Shown one piece after another: positions 39,375 through 55,935 of a stretch of DNA of 64,000 nt (position 1 is its first letter; each line of letters opens with the position of its first letter). The DNA is taken from contig NC_135176.1 in NCBI RefSeq assembly GCF_041146795.1, positions 17,619,786-17,683,785 of the forward strand, in the 5' to 3' direction. This DNA comes from Maylandia zebra (taxonomy: Eukaryota > Chordata > Actinopteri > Cichliformes > Cichlidae). The position numbers and the translations under genes were made by a program. Under the pieces are notes generated by a model, which ran no database searches, was not told where the DNA came from, and was given only the letters and a program-made list of their open reading frames with translations.

Positions 39375-42300
39375 AATAGTTCAAGCCCTCGTCGCACTGG
39401 CAGCTGTAGTTTTCGTCGTGGTGAGTAATCAGTGCTTTGGATGAGAGATGCTGTAGCTAAGTTGTTTTGGGAGAAGTTGCCCAAATACAGTTACAGTGAT
39501 AGCGTGGGTATCTTTTCTTTTGTACTTTTTCCAAGTTATCCTTGAGCATTGTGTTTGACTCGGGCCATTGTAGACTTTTACAGGCCTGTTCATGTACCTC
39601 AGTTTTATGATACTTCCTTTTCATTCTGTTCTAAAGCAACAGAGGGGTCAAGTGTCATGCAGAAAAAATATCTGAGCATGAAACGGACATTTAATTCAGA
39701 AAAACTAGACATTGGCTGATACCGGATCTTTTGGTTGTAAATAAGTCATGTATTGATTGGTATTTATTCAGAGCTTTAGTCCTATTGACTATAGAAAGCA
39801 TATATAAAACCACCAATTGCTTCTCTAGCACAGAGAAGCAAGCTGATGATGACAGACACAGTTGATCTCTTTCCTCCTTGGCATTGTGTTACTCCACCCC
39901 TGGGATGGGGTAACACAGACCGAAAACGTCCTTCTTTTTTTTTTTTATAGAGGTGCTCAAACTTGCTAATCATTAGTTAATAGCAGGCACCTGACTGCTA
40001 ATTACTCTCTGCATTCCTATGTCATATTTTGTCGTTCATCTGAGGTTGTATTTACTCAATTTTAAGATCTGCTAAGGACGAGATTATTTTTTTATTATAT
40101 CCTAAAATGTAAAACTTTAGAAACTGGTCTATATCTAAAAGCATGCGAGCAAATATGTACCATATGTTATCATGAGTCTAGAAAGTCTTATAAGGTCTTC
40201 TCTCTAAAACCAACATGGGAGCGAAGCGTAGGTTTTCAGTCTTGGATCTAAACAAACCACAAGACTTATGTGGTTTGGAGATGTTTGGCCAAAATGCATC
40301 ACAAGAAAGATTCAATTGTAAATCAAATGCAATTCTCATATTTCTCACTTTTCAGTTGCTCGTAATAGCACACTTAACCGCAGGGATGGTGGACCTGACA
40401 CGCCATGAGAAGGAGAAATACTTTCTCACCGCCACCGGAGAGAAGCGGCTCTTCCCCAGTCTGCATGATCCCCATTCCAGGGAGCTCTCTGTGGTGGTCC
40501 CGGCCTACAACGAGGAGCTCCGATGTGAGTAAAGTCTGCTTTTCTGCTCAGTCAGTCATTATGAATGCCCACATTAGACACACACTGTAAATAGTCACAG
40601 TTTTCACTTAGGCGTTAGTAGTGCAATCCATCCAGGTTGGTGCAGTCAGTCGTCATGTCACTGTGCACCTGCAGTAGGTTGTACTTGCTATTATATGTGT
40701 GTTACTGTGTGTCCCTTCAGTACCTGTGATGATGGATGAAGCTATGGAGTACTTGGAAAACAGGCAGGTAAGTGCAGAGCCTGAATTAAAGCTTAATTAT
40801 ATTTACAGTAAAAAGCAGCACATTTAAAAGCATATACAACGACATGTATCACCAGATATCCAATTACCACATTTAACAGTAACGGTAATTACATTTGGGA
40901 TATTTATTTATAATCAAAATCTGACACACAAAGAGCAAACAAAAAAAGGCTGTTATCAGGACTGTGTTTTTATTAAGAACATTTATTAATAAATAAATGT
41001 ACATACTTTAAGGCTAAACTATGTATAAACAGATGGTTTAAAAATTTTAATGACAGGAAAGCCCTTAAATTAGTTGTGTCTTATCAGAGATACAATTCAA
41101 GTTTGTTTTTTGTTTAGTTTTTTTATATTTTGTTTACATTTTTTGGTCACTGGTTCCTTTTTTTCCGCAACCTTGTGTATTTAGGTTTCTTGAATAACTG
41201 ATGTTAGTGCCTTTTTGTCTGCACTGATGATGGATAACGTTCATTATTTTAAAAAAAACAAAAACATATATTGCTGGATATGTTATTCTCAGACTTACCA
41301 GTAGGTGGCAACAATGATCTGGGTAAAGTGGCTGTTGTGAAACAAGTCTCTCCTGTTTTTGTTTTTTTGTCTGTTTTTGTTTCTGACTGCAGAAACAAAA
41401 CCCCTCTTTTACCTATGAGGTCATCGTGGTGGATGATGGCAGCAAAGACAAAACCACAGAGGTAATAATTTTAAATCTTTTTTGGGGCAAATTTAACCAG
41501 GCCTTCTATTTTAGCACAACTCCGTTTTGCTCAGCTAAACATTTTCAGCCAGTATAGATCGGTTTCATGAGTGGACACTGTTGTGTTGTCCTGGCAGGTT
41601 GCTTTGCGGTACACTACGAAGTACAGTGCTGATAAAGTGCGCGTCCTGACGCTGGTGAAGAACAGAGGGAAAGGAGGAGCTGTGCGGATGGTGAGATTGT
41701 AGATGTGAGATTACAGTGTGTGTCCAAATGGGAACCCTGACGCAGCAGTTTGGAGCTGACTTTGGTTTTTTTGTTTTGTTTTTATCTCTTTTAAAGGGAA
41801 CTCTGAGCTCCAGAGGGAAAGTCATTCTGATGGCAGATGCTGATGGAGCCACAAAGTTTTCTGACATTGAGAAAGTGGAGGCTGGACTCAATGACCTCAA
41901 CCCCAAACCGGTGTGATGGTGTTCTGTTCTGTTTTAAATTCAGTCTCACTTATTCGATATGTAAGTGTGTAAAAGTGGTTAAAATGTGGCCAAGCCTAAC
42001 GCCTCATGTGCTGCTCTCACATCTAGGAGAACATGGCAATTTCATGTGGATCCAGAGCTCACCTAGAGAAAGACTCTGTAGCTCAGGTAACAGGGTTTTA
42101 TTTTATTCTGCTTAAAAAAAAAAATGTGTTCGAAAACAAATTTCAGAGCAGTAAATAACCACACTTTGGTGTCTTTGCAGCGGTCTTTGTTTCGGACGTT
42201 CCTTATGTATGGCTTCCACTTCCTGGTGTGGTTCTTTTGCGTGAAGGGGATCAAGGACACTCAGTGTGGCTTCAAGCTTTTCACACGTGAGGCTGCACTC

Positions 42301-42785
42301 AAGACCTTCTCCTCTCTCCATGTAGAGCGATGGTAAGGAAACAGCCTCCACTGTTGGCACATGATGATGTCTTAGCTTAAAGTATTAGCTCTAATGTGCA
42401 TTCACCTCGACTATATTAAAAGCAGAAATTTACAAATCTTAACCAATGTGTCATATGTTTAGCAAAGGGATTCCTGGAAAATTTTGTCTAAAGGCCATTA
42501 CACACTGAGCGCATTGTGAAAAAGTCAAATTAAGTTTTGAGGCCACATCTGAGAAGGCAGAGAAATAATTTCAGAGAGCCGGACCCGGAGCGACATCTAG
42601 CTGTGTGTCTGAGCTAAAATAGTGTTACTTCACTTGTTCCACATCGTTGTTTATTCAGTAAAGTGCGCTTTTTGAGCTGCGAGCGTGCTTGTTGCCAAAC
42701 GCAGTGGTGTGATTGTTCAGGTCCTTTTATTCAGAAATTCAAAGAAATTGAACTTCAGCCGCAAAGAGAGAAAAAAATAATAATA

Positions 42786-42847
<62 letters not shown>

Positions 42848-44733
42848 TAAATAAAAAATAAAGCCATTTTATGAAAGCAGTAGAAGTCAGGGCTATGTTT
42901 AATTGTGCAAAGTGCACAATGACCACTGCAAAAAGGGACTCGGGGGCTGGAACTGAACAGCTGCATAGCCTTAAGAAAACCACTTATCAGTGAGGCTAAT
43001 CTGAGAAAATGGCTTTAATTTGCTATGGAGCATAAAGATTGGACTCTGGAGCAATGGAAAAAGGTCATGTGGACATGTGGATGAGTCGTCTCAACCTGAT
43101 GACTACATCAGGTTGAGAGGAGAGGCAGATGGAGTGATGCCTACCGTACAAGATTATTGTTATGTCTGCAATTGCTTCAGTTGGTCGGGTCTAAACCCAG
43201 AAAGTTACATCAATTAAATCAACACACAGTATTCCAAGATGACAGTGCCGGGATTCATGAGTCAAAGAGTGGTTGAGGGAGCAGGATTGGTCACCTCAGA
43301 GTCCAGACCTTAACCTCGCTGAGATTCTTTGGAATGTGCTGGAGAAGACTTTACACAGAGCTTTGACGTTCACATGAGCAGTACAAGGTCTCGGTGGAGC
43401 TGTGGACATTATATGTGCAAAATCCATGCCTCAGGGAATTACAGTTGGTGTACTCTTAGTGTCATCTCAACCCCAGATGAACTGTAGGATGGCAAATCTA
43501 TGTCATGAGGAATTTTCAGGGCTGAGACCCACATTTATGTCATGTTACAAATTGCAACCAGATAAACTTTACACACGCTTAAAGTGAATTAGGACTTTAA
43601 GCAGTCTGAGTCCACAATTCTCAGGCATAAAATGGTGTGGCGCCGCTGACTCGGGGACATGGATGAGCTGCTGCCCCAAGTGAAGGAGTTTAAGTATCCT
43701 GTGTTTTTTGTTCACGGGTGGGGGAAGAGTGGATTGGGATATTCACAGATGGATCTGCAGTGGTGAGTGCAGAGCACTGAGTGTGAAAGTGAAATTGTTG
43801 ATTTACTGGTCAATCCACGTTTCTACCCTCACCCAGAGCCATGAGCTGTGGGTAGAGACCAAAAAGAAGGAGAGTGCAGATACAAGTGAAAGAAATGAGC
43901 TTGCTGGGCTCTCCATTAGAAATTTAAAATAGATTCTGAATATATCTGCTTCTCCTTCAAATCAAAAACAGACAGTTAAGGTGGTTCAGACATCTTGCTA
44001 AGAGCCCTCCTGAGTGGCCGTTAGGTGAGCAGCAAACTGTCCACGATACAAGGTAACAGAAACAAACACTAGTCACAAGGATGTTTCATCTGTTTTCTGA
44101 TAATTAACTGGTGAAAACTCCAAGAAGTGAATTTTTGGTGAAATTTAAACAGTCTTAATTAATACTAAATAACTAAGAAGTCCTGAGGATTTATACCTAG
44201 CACAGGTGATGGAGTTACAGTGAGGTTTTAGGTTTTAACCTGCAGTAAAACAGGAACTTTAAATCCACTTTCTTCTCACAGGGCTTTTGATGTGGAGCTC
44301 CTGTATATCGCCCAGTGTTTTAAAATCCCCATAGCTGAGGTGGCAGTCAACTGGACTGAAATAGAAGGTACGACTTTTTTTTCTCTCTCTATGAAATATG
44401 TCTCTTCCCACCATGCCACCTATCTGGAGGGCTATAAATATCTCTGTAGGGTGTGTTTGGAAGTCTGTTTGTGGTTGATTGCATTTATTTTTAGACCTTT
44501 TGTAATAATTGAAAATTGTAGGCATTTGTAGAAGTTGATCTACACAGGCATATTTCCAGTATTTGTCTTATGAAAGCACGACTTGAAGCTGAAGCGCCTC
44601 TGGGTTTGTTCTAACAGGGTCCAAGCTGGTACCATTTTGGAGCTGGCTGCAGATGGGACGAGACCTGGTTTTCATTCGCCTGCGCTACATCACCGGAGCC
44701 TGGAAACTGCAGTCGTCGCATAAGACTGATTAG
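39358..44733 (+). CDS. alg5: Dolichyl-phosphate beta-glucosyltransferase
   Basis: ALG5 transfers glucose from UDP-glucose to dolichyl phosphate on the cytosolic face of the ER. The product, Dol-P-Glc, is the donor for the last three glucoses of the N-glycan precursor. Exons: 39358-39420, 40356-40524, 40721-40767, 41393-41461, 41598-41690, 41797-41910, 42027-42086, 42181-42332, 44282-44367, 44618-44733; all phases fit, giving 322 aa (human 324). An N-terminal membrane anchor spans residues 8-30. The GT2 (GT-A) catalytic domain shows VVVPAYNEE (67-75), VVDDGSKD (105-112), [12 protein letters not shown], the metal-binding DAD (161-163) within [10 protein letters not shown], and later [14 protein letters not shown] and [14 protein letters not shown]. 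The large intron 42333-44281 holds an AT repeat, a Tc1 remnant and a LINE fragment. Confidence 0.96.
42789..42844. repeat. (AT)n microsatellite
   Basis: About 28 perfect AT units in the alg5 intron 42333-44281. Self-complementary and likely polymorphic. Confidence 0.95.
43005..43400 (+). mobile_element. Tc1/mariner remnant in alg5 intron
   Basis: Reads ATTGGACTCTGGAGCAATGG and AAAAAGGTCATGTGGACATG, then TTCAGTTGGTCGGGTCTAAA, TTCCAAGATGACAGTGCC and CACCTCAGAGTCCAGACCTT. These correspond to the [14 protein letters not shown]-binding-distal and QSPDLN catalytic segments of a fish Tc1-type transposase. Internal deletions and frame breaks make it non-functional. It belongs to a different Tc1 family from those at 4380 and 56467. 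Confidence 0.75.
43650..44035 (+). mobile_element. LINE reverse-transcriptase C-terminal fragment
   Basis: DNA for [11 protein letters not shown] at about 43669, [12 protein letters not shown]-like sequence (other frame: YGHELW equivalent) near 43840, and GGTTCAGACATCTTGCTAAG with CCTCCTGAGTGGCCGTTAGG at about 43985-44027 match the end of a common fish non-LTR element (Rex/RTE-type; family uncertain). Several frame breaks; 3' end incomplete. Confidence 0.65.
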
Positions 44734-45148
44734 CCAATCAGACGAGCCCTTGTATCATAGAGACGGCCTATGATACGGCCACCGAGCCTTTGGGTGGTTT
44801 GGGGGGGGAAGCGTTACAGCTGTGTCCATCATTCACTGTAATCAGAAGCAAAGCACGGTGTATCAATACTTCTCCTTTCCAGGCATCACTGGATGTGAAG
44901 TAATGACACAGTTGTGGTTTCCTCCTGGATCCTGCCTTTATTTTTATTTGATTACTGTTTGTTATGGCTTATGTTAAAAAAAAAAAAAAATCTGTTGCCA
45001 TGGGTTACAGAACATCTCTGTGGCTTGTCCTTGAACTAAGTTACATCATGTTGTGCCCAGTCAGCCGCGAGAAGGACTTTTAGTGGTGTTATGTGGAGGA
45101 CTAATTTTATTTTGTAGGGTTGATGGGCTTAATGACATGAACAAGAAT

Positions 45149-45154
45149 AATAAA
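45149..45154 (+). terminator. Likely alg5 poly(A) signal
   Basis: AATAAA about 415 bp after the alg5 stop codon. No closer canonical hexamer was noticed. Confidence 0.5.
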
Positions 45155-45420
45155 AAAGTCAGTGATTTATGACTCGATAATTGTTAGTAACCAAAGCTGC
45201 AACAATAGGTTGAGCTACAGAAATGTAACTGACAACTGTTGTTAATTCAAAAAAATATGAGCATTTGATTGATTTTGAGTTGTCAGAATTTGCTGATTTT
45301 CTTTGTTTTTTGTTTTTTTTTCCCAATTTGCACTGCTGTCAAATAGAATCAACGAATGACTGATGGTATGAAAACAACAACATGCTTTACAGTATGTAAT
45401 CAGATTGGTGAATGGGAGGA

Positions 45421-45540
45421 AAAACATCCATTAATCCAATCCTTTAACTGCTTTTCTCACCTTAGTTGCAGTTGGGCTGAAGCCTATTCCAGCTGATACC
45501 GAGTGACAGGCAGGATTTATCCTGAGCAGAAAGAGAAAGA
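45421..45540 (-). repeat. Decayed copy of the (CCAT)n retroposon
   Basis: AACATCCATTAATCCAATCC, then GAAGCCTATTCCAGCTGATA and GACAGGCAGGATTTATCCTG follow the order of the 38248-38340 block with many changes. Old fragment. Confidence 0.5.
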
Positions 45541-45556
45541 AATTGATAGAAATGTG

Positions 45557-45866
45557 CAGTAAACAAACTTATTTTACACGGTCGGCCACATACAGCCCAC
45601 TTTGATCTTTGGCCGTAGCAACGAAACTGCCCTTTCTGTCAGTGTAAAGATGTTTAACTACACAGTTAGCCCCATTTAGTATAAAAAGAAGTCTAATTGC
45701 AATGGTCCAGCTCTTTATCAGCAGGAAATGCTATGAAACCTATGAATTCAAATCCAAAATCAATGCCCTCCTTCACATTTTATATTTCCCAAATTCGAGC
45801 AGTGGCCCAAATTGAGTTCTTAGCCAGACCGATTCTGGCCCCCAGACCTCGTGTTTGACACCTCTG
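45557..45866. mobile_element. Non-autonomous hAT element, copy 2
   Basis: Same family as 1352-1722: GGCCACATACAGCCCACTTT near the left end and AGACCGATTCTGG...GTGTTTGACACCTCTG at the right end. The left terminus is decayed and no clean 8-bp duplication is visible. Confidence 0.75.
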
Positions 45867-47749
45867 ACGTAGAGATTAAAGAACCATAAGTGATGACATG
45901 GTTTCATACAATACATACAAACACAGCAGAGTAGTTTAAGTTTCTAACAATGCTTACTGCAGCTACAGTGTTTGGTAAAGACATGACATGTCTTTGTTAA
46001 TACTGAAGCTAAAGGAGTTTCTTGTTGTAGGGCCGAGGATCTTTAATGGGTCTTAAAACTTGACTAATTGTGACTGATGTTCCCAAACATGCAGTGAGGC
46101 ACCTTTCAGGCTTCTTACACAGAGTACCAGGGTCAGGAAAGTACCTTTGAAATATTATTACTAGATGTCTGCAGGCTCTAACTCCACTAAACGTTTAATT
46201 TGGTATAAATCATGTTTAACTGATTAAGTTATCTGGGGTCAGCTCTAGGAAATGTTCAGCACAGTAGGCAGTGTGATCTGGCCTTTCCTCAACATGAAAG
46301 AAAGTAGGAAACCCTGGACTGCGGTATTTATCTCAATATTCATCCTTTTGTTTGTCTCCCAGGCCCAGTGTGGACATCTTGGAAGGAGTCCAGCAAGCGT
46401 TTTTGTGGTCTGAGTAAATGAACTTTAATAGTGCTGTTTTCTTATGCAAGCCTGAGGTCTGTGCTTTGCGCTCATGCAGATGTCTCTGAGGGCCTCCCGG
46501 AGCCCCAGGGAGCGCATCCTGTTTGTGCCCCGCTCGTCTGGCTGTGTCTGCCCTACCAGACACAGAAGTGGGGAATCGCAAGCTGCACATTTCTAGTTTC
46601 CTGCCTCCAGATTTGGCACTGCAGAAAATTAGGGTGCCCTATTTAAAGATTTACAAAAGCATTCGATTGGCACCAATTAGCTCCATGATATGAAATGAAA
46701 TTTAATTTCAAGAAACCAAATGTAATGCTCCACAAAATAGGCCCTGTGTTTCTAATGGGCGATTAAAACCCTTCCAGGCTGTTGTGCTCGCATCTAAAAC
46801 GGTGATCAAACAGGTTGCACAGCCCACTGCTCTCGGTCCTGCTCTGAAACCTTCCCGCGGCTTCTTTGGCGGTCCCCGAACCAAACCTTGGACTCTTAGT
46901 CCCCCACCTTTTTAGGCGCACACCGGCCAATTGAATTTAGTGGTGTGTCCTGATGGTTTACCTGGTGGTTAAGATGAAAAAAAATGTTTTTTTATGAGAT
47001 ATTCAAAGTAGTTTCACTTCGCGTTGGGAGTGTTGTTACATCCCGCAGCAGTTGCTGTAAACTCTGAAAATGTCAAACTTGTAGACTCACTGTCGCCAGC
47101 CGGGCTTGCGTCATTAACTGGACCAGTCACGGCACTCCCAATAAAGGATCGTATCCATCCGCAATGAGAAAGACCTCAGCGCTCCCAACAATGGATAAAA
47201 AAACAAACCTGGATTTTTAAGACGAGGAAAAACTATATATATAAATAAAGATGATTTCACCGCATGTGTGGAATCATGCATAAAGACTGAGTACTAAACG
47301 GGAAGATGTTTTACTTGATCTTTTCTTTTTTAAGCCTACAGGTGCAGCATGTGCGTGCACGTGCGCGCGGCCACAGGCAAGTAACAGTGTGAGGTGGTTG
47401 GATATGATAGCAGATTTGATCCTCCCCGAGCTGGACTTTATATATAACTTAAGAGTTAATATATAGAAGCAGATTTAGTCTTATACTCGGTACATTGCAC
47501 CAATAGCCTGGCCTGCGCCCAACAGGTGCTCGTTGCTGTAAAGGAAGAAGATGACAGCAAACAGACCCTCACAGGCAGAGAGATGGGTGTAACAAAAACT
47601 CGCTGATAAACACTTTAAGTACAATAATTATTAGAGTTTTATCAGGTAAAGTCAGTGAAATCTTCAGCAATACTAGAACAGGTGTGATTTGGGGATTTTT
47701 ATTTCTCTATTTTTCTTTTCCTTTATATCGTGGTTAGGTGATTGGGAGC
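45867..47749. other. Intergenic, alg5 to smad9; possible conserved non-coding block
   Basis: No coding exon is supported. 46430-46860 is compositionally more complex than its surroundings, with several GTCTG/CAGAC boxes (for example GTCTGGCTGTGTCTG and CCAGACACAG at 46536-46565) and AT-rich motifs at 46670-46710. It could be a regulatory element, but this cannot be judged without comparison to other fishes. Confidence 0.35.
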
Positions 47750-48020
47750 TCAGGTGCTCGAACACAAACGCTCGTGCGTGCTGCCGCGAGCGCTAAATCT
47801 GAAATCCTGAGAAAGTTCCAGGAGAGGGGGGGGGGGGGGGGGGGGGGGGGAGGCGGAGGGATCTAGCATGCAGGCGCTGCGGTTCCAGCCAGGCTGACGC
47901 CGCCGAGGCTGTGTGGCGCTCGGCTGGGGCTGCTGGAGGAGTGGAGCCTCCGAGCTTCACAAACCTGCGTCAAAGCGACCGCAACGAACAACGCCGGAAA
48001 TAACTAAGACTGAGCCTTCA
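47750..48020 (+). promoter_or_regulatory. Probable smad9 CpG promoter
   Basis: A CpG-dense island (GACGCCGCCGAGGC, GGCGCTCGGCTGGGG, GCGACCGCAACG) lies about 2.9 kb before the smad9 start codon on the side expected for its first non-coding exon. A 25-G run (47826-47850) sits just upstream. No donor site could be assigned with confidence. Confidence 0.5.
47826..47850. repeat. G25 run
   Basis: Twenty-five consecutive G residues at the edge of the putative smad9 CpG island; candidate G-quadruplex and a likely length-variable site. Confidence 0.9.
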
Positions 48021-48539
48021 TAATAAACGCGGAAGTTCACACTATGTGCGATGTCCTCTACAAGATTATAAAAGCAAACAAAACATTTTTTTAATGTTTT
48101 TTATTTATTTATTTTCATGTAGACTTACTTTACAACCTCCTTTCTAACACTTACCTGTAGAAATTACTGATAATAATTTCACTTAGAAGATTTAAATAAA
48201 AAATAATGATGTTATTTTATTAAAGTTAATGACTTGTAATGCCAAGTGTTTGTTTTTTTCACTCACCTTTTCCACTTTCTTGGTGCTTACCGCACCACTC
48301 TGCATTTAATCATTAGTTATTAATTATGTCTGTCTCTCTTCCACAGCGGACAAAAGTAGTTTTGTACTTCACTTTTAAAAGTAGAATTTTCAAATATTGA
48401 TTGAAGATAGACAAAAATGTATAAACATATAGAAACTTTTTCTCTCATTTTTTTAAATCTGGCTTTTGTCAAATGGAGCCTTTGGCTATATTCGTTTATA
48501 AACTGGCATCTACAAATTGAGTTGGCGATGCTTTTATTT

Positions 48540-48728
48540 AGAAATCACCAGCAGGGCGCAAAGTGTTATTGAGGCGAAGTTGACCCTTCTACACATGCTC
48601 ACAGACTCAATCGCACACACATACAAACAGGCACACACCTTCGCAGCCTCAGTGTGCTGGCCTGACTTACTACAAACAGGAAAGCCTCGCACACTCACAC
48701 GGCTGTCTGCACTGCACTTGTTACAGAG
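48540..48728 (+). other. Possible smad9 5' UTR exon
   Basis: Ends in a strong donor, ACAGAG|GTGAGA (48728/48729), in a stretch otherwise lacking genes and upstream of the smad9 5' UTR acceptor at 50462. The 5' boundary is not defined. It could equally be a chance donor. Confidence 0.25.
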
Positions 48729-50462
48729 GTGAGAAATTAAACTAACTGGCTCGTTTTTCCTTTAAATATTTTAAATGTATATTTGTTTTTTATGTCACGC
48801 GAATTTGAATTCCTGTTAAGAGAGAAATAGTATCAAAATTAAATGTTACCCTCTTGCACTGTCGGTAAACTTTAAGGGGGGTTTCATTTGTTCAGAGTTG
48901 TCATCTACATGCTGAGTTCAGTATAAAGTTGCAAAGCTGAGCTGAATTAAGTATTCAAGATGTATTTAAAAATAATAACTGCAGTTTTCTTTGCTCCTAC
49001 ACGTGTTTTCTCTGTAGTAGCATGCCTTCATCACACAAGAATGAGCCGAGCGACTTCAATGTCATTGCTCCTAATCGCATATTTGCAGTGAAGGTGTGGA
49101 GGTTAGGTCCGAGCCTGGATTTTGTAGCTGCAGAATGACTCGCAGTTGAGTTGTAGTAAAAAGGAAGCTGGCGTGTTTACTTTTTTGGGAAGGGGTGTCC
49201 TGGTGATAAAGCATTAGGTAATTAGCCTATCTGAGCCTGCAGACTGAGTGACGCCAGGCTTCATAAAAGCAGCAGCAGCGGTGGACTGATGCCGCATTGA
49301 GCCCTGTGCGCTTTTTGCTGTCATTGTAAACCCCAGCTGTCTGTGTGTCTGTCTGCGGGAAACCGGCGCTGGCCATGAGCACATGAGGGCAAAAAGAGTG
49401 AACATACAGATCCGCATAACTCATCACCTGTGTTTAGTTTGACAAAAAAAAGAACAGAAATTCGGAAGAAAGTCTAAAGTGGTTCTGTTTCTTTTACAGG
49501 AAAGCTGAGCTTCCAGTTCACTTTTATAAACTCTGTCTGCCAATAGATTCATATTTTTTCCCCTTTCGGCATCAGATGCGCACAAACATGTGGAAAAGTG
49601 TTCTGACATGCAAGGACGATGTGCAAAGAGCTGATAGTACAAGATGTAAAACTATGCGTTTTACCCAAAAGGTTGGGCATGATGCTGCAGAAAGACTCAC
49701 AAACAGGAGACTAATAAAATTACGTGTTTATTTTTATGAATATCTAGGAATTTCTTTGAGTAGAAAGATGCTGCCGAACCCACGAACCCTACCTAAATAA
49801 TAGAACTTTAATCTGATACTTTTTTTGTCTGCACCTTATTCTTGGCATTCATATAATAATATATACTGTTCAGTAGATTTAGATGGACAGAGAGGCTAAC
49901 AGAGGGAGAGAGCTCTCTGTCTGTCGCCCTCCCTCTCCCCCTCCTGCCCTGTGATGTGTTCTGGCCAGACAGTATGGCTCCTGGGCGTCAGTGGCATGAT
50001 CATAGAAACAGAGGCCAGAAAGGACATTCCTCATTGTTGGTGAATCTAGAAATGAGCTTGGCCATCTTGGCCTGCGCTTTCTGCAGCAGTTTTGTGAAGT
50101 GTTTCATTTTCTCCATAGAGAATAATAACACTGCTGTTCAGCATGTGGGGAGATCACTTTCATGCGGGCGTGCTTTCTGTAACAGCGCCCTGCTGATACG
50201 GCCGTCCTTATCATGGAAATCCACCTTCGATGCCCACTTCATTAAATATGAGTAGTTTTTGGTTATGAGGTGTTTTCTCTGGCTGTTCTCATCTCATCAC
50301 CAGCTTATCACCTTAGTGACTCTGTCTTAATTCTGCTTTTCCAATAAAACCCGAGGTCTCTTTTCTTTTTTTTTTTTCTTCCTAACCTCCAAACTTTTTT
50401 TCTTTTCTTTTTCTTTTTTGGCTGAATTATCTGTTAATACAATCTCTTGCTTCTCCTGCCAG

Positions 50463-54729
<4,267 letters not shown>

Positions 54730-54750
54730 CATGAACACAGACACACACCT

Positions 54751-54787
54751 TGCGTGTGTGTGTGTGTGTGCGCGCGTGCGCGCTCTC
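54751..54787. repeat. TG/CG alternating tract in smad9 3' UTR
   Basis: A (TG)n run passing into CGCGCGTGCGCGC, a purine-pyrimidine alternation prone to Z-DNA, about 25 bp after the stop codon. Confidence 0.9.
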
Positions 54788-55207
54788 ATTCCTGACAGGT
54801 AGTCACAGATTCTGTACATTTTTCTGTCCTACATTTGACATCTCATGCAAAGTTACAAAGATGCGTTACACCTTTGTCACACGGCTAAAGCAGACGTGAA
54901 GATGAATTTTATTTAGCTGAATTTACACTAAGCGTTCCTAATTTCAGTATAACGCAGTTAGCCTCTTCCGTTTCCTCTGGGATGCTTTAACTGCACAGGA
55001 AAAGTGGGATATATTTGTAGGTACTTAAACTGTTATACGTCCAAAGTGTTATTGGCGTGGTATGTACTGTATTTGTGTCAACCAATGTTTGACTTCATGT
55101 TCTGGTTGCTTTTTACTTTTTACATTAAGTTTTTTCTGTGATTCCAGTTTTCCAAGGTTTGAATTTCTGGTGTTTTTTTGTTTTTTGTTTTTTGTTTTTT
55201 TTTTCTC

Positions 55208-55213
55208 ATTAAA
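55208..55213 (+). terminator. Likely smad9 poly(A) signal
   Basis: ATTAAA, followed by A-rich and T-rich sequence, about 480 bp after the smad9 stop and about 600 bp from the convergent rfxap poly(A) signal. Confidence 0.4.
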
Positions 55214-55802
55214 AAAAAACAAAACTCATATTGCATCTTTTTTTATTGTCATATACTCATCAGGGACAAACACTACAACTTAAACACAGAGGGATAATGC
55301 AGTAACAGAGTTTCATTTGTAAAGTATATCCCTCCTTCTCTGTATTCAGTTATCACTTAAGGTTTGTGCAACAGTTCAGGGAGAATAGACAAAGTCTTGT
55401 CAAAACCAAGTCGTCAACCTGCAGGAAACGACATGCACCACACAAATGATTGTCACAACAATAGCATTTCAAGTTAAATCTCACACACACACTAAGGATT
55501 TATAACTCATTTTATTTTATTAATACTGCACCAAATCACAACATTTCCTATAAGGCGCAATTCTTCCAGAGAAAACAGTCTGAACTGGAGTTTCAACAAC
55601 TAAACAAAACAAAACAGGACAATGTTTTTAAAATGAACAAAAAGTGAAAACGAATATTGGCTTAAATTTAGGACAAAATGTACCAAAAACAGCACCAGTC
55701 CTGGTTTAAATACATGGTCAGTATGTGATTTGAAGAAATCTTCACTCTCTGGGAGTTGAATCAGTTTAGTCTTCCATTCTCAGCACAACTTCAAAATGTC
55801 CT

Positions 55803-55808
55803 TTTATT
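55803..55808 (-). terminator. Likely rfxap poly(A) signal
   Basis: The complement of TTTATT gives AATAAA about 130 bp beyond the rfxap stop codon on the minus strand. Confidence 0.5.
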
Positions 55809-55935
55809 CTCTCACAGCATGACGGAAGAAATCCATGCTTTCAGTGTACGCTTACGATTCATTTACGCATCAGATGCCAGTGTATTTCTTTAGTGCGCTT
55901 TATGCATCACAAAAACTAACGCCCGCCACCCACCG

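Noticed and set aside
38990-39484. 164-codon minus-strand open frame
   Set aside because: It overlaps the alg5 first exon in antisense and has no recognisable domain; a chance frame in a GC-moderate promoter area.
48546-50200. Opposed CCAGCAGGGCGC-like motifs, possible CTCF pair
   Set aside because: Both lack two bases of the usual CTCF core and nothing else supports an insulator.
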